Translations under genes and position numbers: made by a program
Assembly: GCA_023313575.1 (NCBI GenBank)
Contig: JAJTTP010000001.1
Location: 806,001-870,000 of the forward strand
Length of the DNA: 64,000 nt
Direction of reading: 5' to 3'
DNA from: Eutypella sp. D-1
Taxonomy: Eukaryota > Ascomycota > Sordariomycetes > Xylariales > Diatrypaceae
Shown here: piece after piece, positions 59,521 to 64,000 of the stretch
How positions within the stretch are numbered: the stretch's first letter is position 1
Layout: every line of letters starts with the position of its first letter
The notes under the pieces: model-generated
Databases searched by the model: none
The model's input: only the letters and a program-made list of their open reading frames with translations
Told to the model about the DNA's origin: nothing

Positions 59521-61248
59521 CTATTTATTCGCCTCGAGGGTGAAAAAAAGGTAATTCATGAGTTGCAAAATAGTTTCGTCGGTCTCCATATTTGCGAAAG
59601 GAAAATTTCGGTCCGCGTACCACTGGCCTGTTTTGGTGGTTATGTTGTAACTGAGGATATCAGCAATGGTCTTAAGACTCGGTCGGTCCGCCATGTCAGC
59701 AGCCGTACATTGCATTATTAGATACCGAAGGTCATCGTCTAGGTGTGGGAAGTTGGGCTTTGCGAGCATGTGACTGTCTGACTGAAAGGGCTTGTGACCT
59801 GGTATTGTAACTTCGACCTGAGTTGATGGGTCGATTCGGAGCGTGATAATCAACCGCATGAGCTATACGACAAATTAGAAAGTTGTCGTTTACTCGCACC
59901 AAATCTCAAATGGTGCTGGGTAGGAAAGGATAACTTACCCGGCCCATTTGTAAAACATTCACAGCGGGGCCCGCGTATGGCCTGAGTTCAGAACACGCTT
60001 GTTAGCGTATCGATTTCGTAATCTGAAACATTAACTCTGTAGGAATACGTACGTGGTGGGAAAGTCGTGCATTCTAGCGAGGCCGAAATCAAGAAGCTTT
60101 AGAATCGGTATTAAGTCATGCTCGGCCTCACCAGGAACAACCATGTCGCCAAACATATCTAGAGGATGTAATAATTCACCCTGTTAGTCTTTCAATGATT
60201 GATAGAAAGGAATCTCATCGGCCTCCCGGAAGCCATTGCAAATTTTCAACTGACAGTTGTCTGGGTGCATATCACCGTGTATGACATGGCACATTGGAAT
60301 GCTCTGCCAGTTATCAGGGATATCTTCATTTTGACTGTATAATCAAGTTAGATATAGTATACACTGAGGAATACACGCGGAAGATATGGGTGGTCGACTA
60401 CTTGCGAGAACCTTTCTTTGCTAACGCCAGGTCTAATAACGACAATATCAAAACTTTTCACTTACACAGTCCCATCCTGGCTTCCCCTGTCTGGCCATGC
60501 CATCGCTATAATGCCCCGTAAAACTGTATTTCGTGGATTTCTGTTATTCTTCTTATCCCTGCTCGTTCTCATGGCTTCATACAGAAGACTTACTGCATGC
60601 CAAGAACCTGAAGAGTACCCTGTTCGGTATTGGAAAATTCTCATTTGCCATTTTATTCAATAGTGACCCGAGGGTTCCATTCGTAAGGTATTCCATGATT
60701 AATGTCGGCCTCGTTGAGCGTTCGAGAGGGTTAGGGTCAATGGGTATCATCTGCACGATATGCGCTGCGCCCCGCAATCGCTAAAGAGATGAAATAAAGT
60801 CATTAGCCAGCTGAAACTTGTACCCAGGACAAAGTTAAATAATAGCAATGCCCTCTGTGAGTTGGCACTTACTTGAAGCCAGTGTATTTCGTTTGGTACC
60901 TTGTCCCCTTCCCCACCTAAGCCTCGTTTAATTACGAAGAATCGTTCCTCGCGAAGGTCGTTGGGGCTCGCTTTTTGCTTCATAAGGACGGCCACCCCTT
61001 GTTCTCCATTGCCGATTAGTTTTACATATTTGTAGCGGGATGCAAATTCCCAATTGCTCTCGAAGTATGCTTTGATTCTTGAAGCCTGTTTTTGGGCTTG
61101 TCTTTTTCCAGCCTGTTCGTAAGCCTGTGTTCTGGGATGCTTAAAGAATGATCATAATATGGGCTCGCAGCTCTTACAACCGATTTTCATTTTGCTAATT
61201 TAGTTAGCACTGTACTTTCAGCATTGATAAACGATATCTACTTACCAT
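59521..61248 (-). CDS. Protein-kinase-like gene in eight exons, 356 aa
   Basis: Reconstructed exons are 61248-61246 (ATG only), 61124-60873, 60780-60594, 60523-60466, 60334-60255, 60158-60053, 59981-59939 and 59862-59521. All junctions are GT-AG and the sum is divisible by three. Kinase features are a glycine loop GNGEQG (39-44), Lys67 in FFVIK, the hinge-like LIMEYLTNGTLGSLL, the catalytic HGDMHPDN with Asp188 (spliced to YMFGD), DFGLAR (Asp217) and DMADRPSLKTI in the C-lobe. The catalytic loop has HGDMHP in place of the usual HRDLKP, as seen in many fungal kinase-like proteins. The N terminus is the least certain part. It is divergent from the subtilisin gene. No signal or membrane segment; cytosolic role likely, partner unknown. 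Confidence 0.78.
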
Positions 61249-62245
61249 GTTCACAGTATGTATGGAGGTAAATTGAGGGCAATTGATAGCACTTAATGGC
61301 ACTTACTATTACTTATGATAAAAGATTGAACATTAAGAATCATCACCTACTACAATGCAGACGCTATAATTCAAGATTGTCTTTGTAGGGCAATAAGGAT
61401 AAGTACCTAGAACAAAGGGCCTAACCCGAATCCGCTTAAGAGCCAGTCTCGAGGACGTTTCTCTTTTGTTCTTGGCATACTGGGACATGTTTTGTCTTAC
61501 ATATTCGTCGCTTTCAGCCATAAACCTGAAGCTAAGACATGTGTTCATAGATGGACACTGGCTAAAGTCAAAAGCCTATACTAGTAATTCACACAACTCT
61601 GATAACCGGCCACATATATTCAAAATAGATTCGCGTCTCGTACGGATTATAACCGGTCACTTTGTGAACAAGGGCAGTGCTAAGCGTATAGGATTCGACT
61701 GATTAGTTAGTTGGAATCCTAGGTTCGGTACCCTCAAAATCATTATGAAGTCAGTATTAAACTAGTGTGGCATATAAGGTGAATATTACTTCCTGATGTA
61801 GATCAATATCTCGCCGATGTATGAAATGGAAGAGGGACTTGCCAATTTAATTTGAGTCACATTGGAATACTTTTTGATAATACTGATCAAGGCCTTATAT
61901 TGTTCGCAGGTATAACTTAATAGGAGATGAGATCATCTTAGTCCCCTAGCATACGCATATGCCTGGGCCTCAGAGGATTATCCATGGGAATTTAGGTATT
62001 TAAATAGCCTCTCTATTTGAAACGATTAGGAAAATGGACGCTGTTATAAAATGAGATTGACACATGCCATTTTTACATTGCAGCGAGCCATACCCAGACC
62101 TTCAATCCCAGAGCTCTAAGCGGACCATAAGGGGAACTTAACAAATCTCACCCGCTCAGAATCGGCGACGGTTCTTATCAAGTACTTGGTCAAAACTCTA
62201 TTATTTGCAGCTGCGCTGTTTGTAATACTCTCCTCTCCCTTTAAA
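61249..62245. other. Divergent promoter region
   Basis: About 1 kb between the kinase-like and subtilisin start codons, AT-rich. The frames here are short and alternate-start. Any element controlling both genes would lie in this stretch; none was identified by eye. Confidence 0.5.
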
Positions 62246-63825
<1,580 letters not shown>

Positions 63826-64000
63826 ATGCAACTGCTCTTAATAGAGGTATTATTACAGTAAAAATCCTAATCTATAGTGGGCTGCATATTTAGATAGTGC
63901 ATGCGTGAATTGAGCGATCGGTGTCAAGTCTATCTAATAATAAGCGCACCGGTTCTACGTCTTTGCCATGCCCGTACTCTACATGATGTTCGGACCTAAT
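63826..64000. other. 3' flank of the subtilisin gene
   Basis: Expected 3' UTR and downstream sequence; nothing else visible before the window ends. Confidence 0.5.

Overview
The window is nuclear DNA of a filamentous ascomycete (Pezizomycotina; Sordariomycetes is my guess from the style of intergenic repeats, not proven). Short GT-AG introns of about 50-140 bp interrupt most genes. The proteins are typical of moulds: PaxM-type FAD monooxygenases, a 14-helix MFS pump, a GPI-anchored yapsin-like protease, a Ser/Thr mucin, a ThrE/Prm10 membrane protein and a Pmc1-type calcium pump. I reconstructed exon structures by hand. In every multi-exon gene the joined exons sum to a multiple of three and run open to one stop codon. 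No rRNA, tRNA, CRISPR array or recognisable transposon was seen.

Layout. 0-9.8 kb: a FAD monooxygenase with a large membrane domain (5' end outside the window), a GPI-type aspartic protease, and three uncharacterised genes. 11.4-13.4 kb: a DHA2-type MFS transporter in seven exons. 14.4-21.0 kb: a reverse-strand gene for a secreted Ser/Thr mucin of about 2,170 residues with folded N- and C-terminal modules. 22.7-26.5 kb: an isochorismatase-like protein lacking the catalytic Cys, then a second FAD monooxygenase. 26.8-32.6 kb: a SulP/STAS anion transporter and a membrane protein with a long Pro/Gln-rich tail, both on the reverse strand. 32.6-35.8 kb is gene-free and carries repeated TACCTAGGTA palindromes. 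35.8-38.9 kb: a 2-oxoglutarate/Fe(II) oxygenase in six exons and a single-exon unknown. 38.9-43.0 kb is gene-free. 43.0-50.6 kb: a ThrE/Prm10 protein and a Pmc1-type Ca2+-ATPase, convergent, with a perfect 10 x 15 bp minisatellite between them. 50.6-55.1 kb is gene-poor. 55.1-58.6 kb: a secreted beta-helix protein and a class-V aminotransferase of the LolT/CefD kind. 59.5-63.8 kb: an eight-exon kinase-like gene divergent from a subtilisin.

How the genes relate. There is no convincing biosynthetic cluster. The two FAD monooxygenases, the oxygenase, the PLP enzyme and the MFS pump are secondary-metabolism-type genes, but they lie kilobases apart with no backbone synthase between them. The aspartic protease, mucin, beta-helix protein and subtilisin would act at the wall or outside the cell. 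SulP, ThrE/Prm10 and the calcium pump are transport genes. The best candidates for something undescribed are the giant mucin, the monooxygenase-membrane fusion, and the kinase/subtilisin divergent pair.
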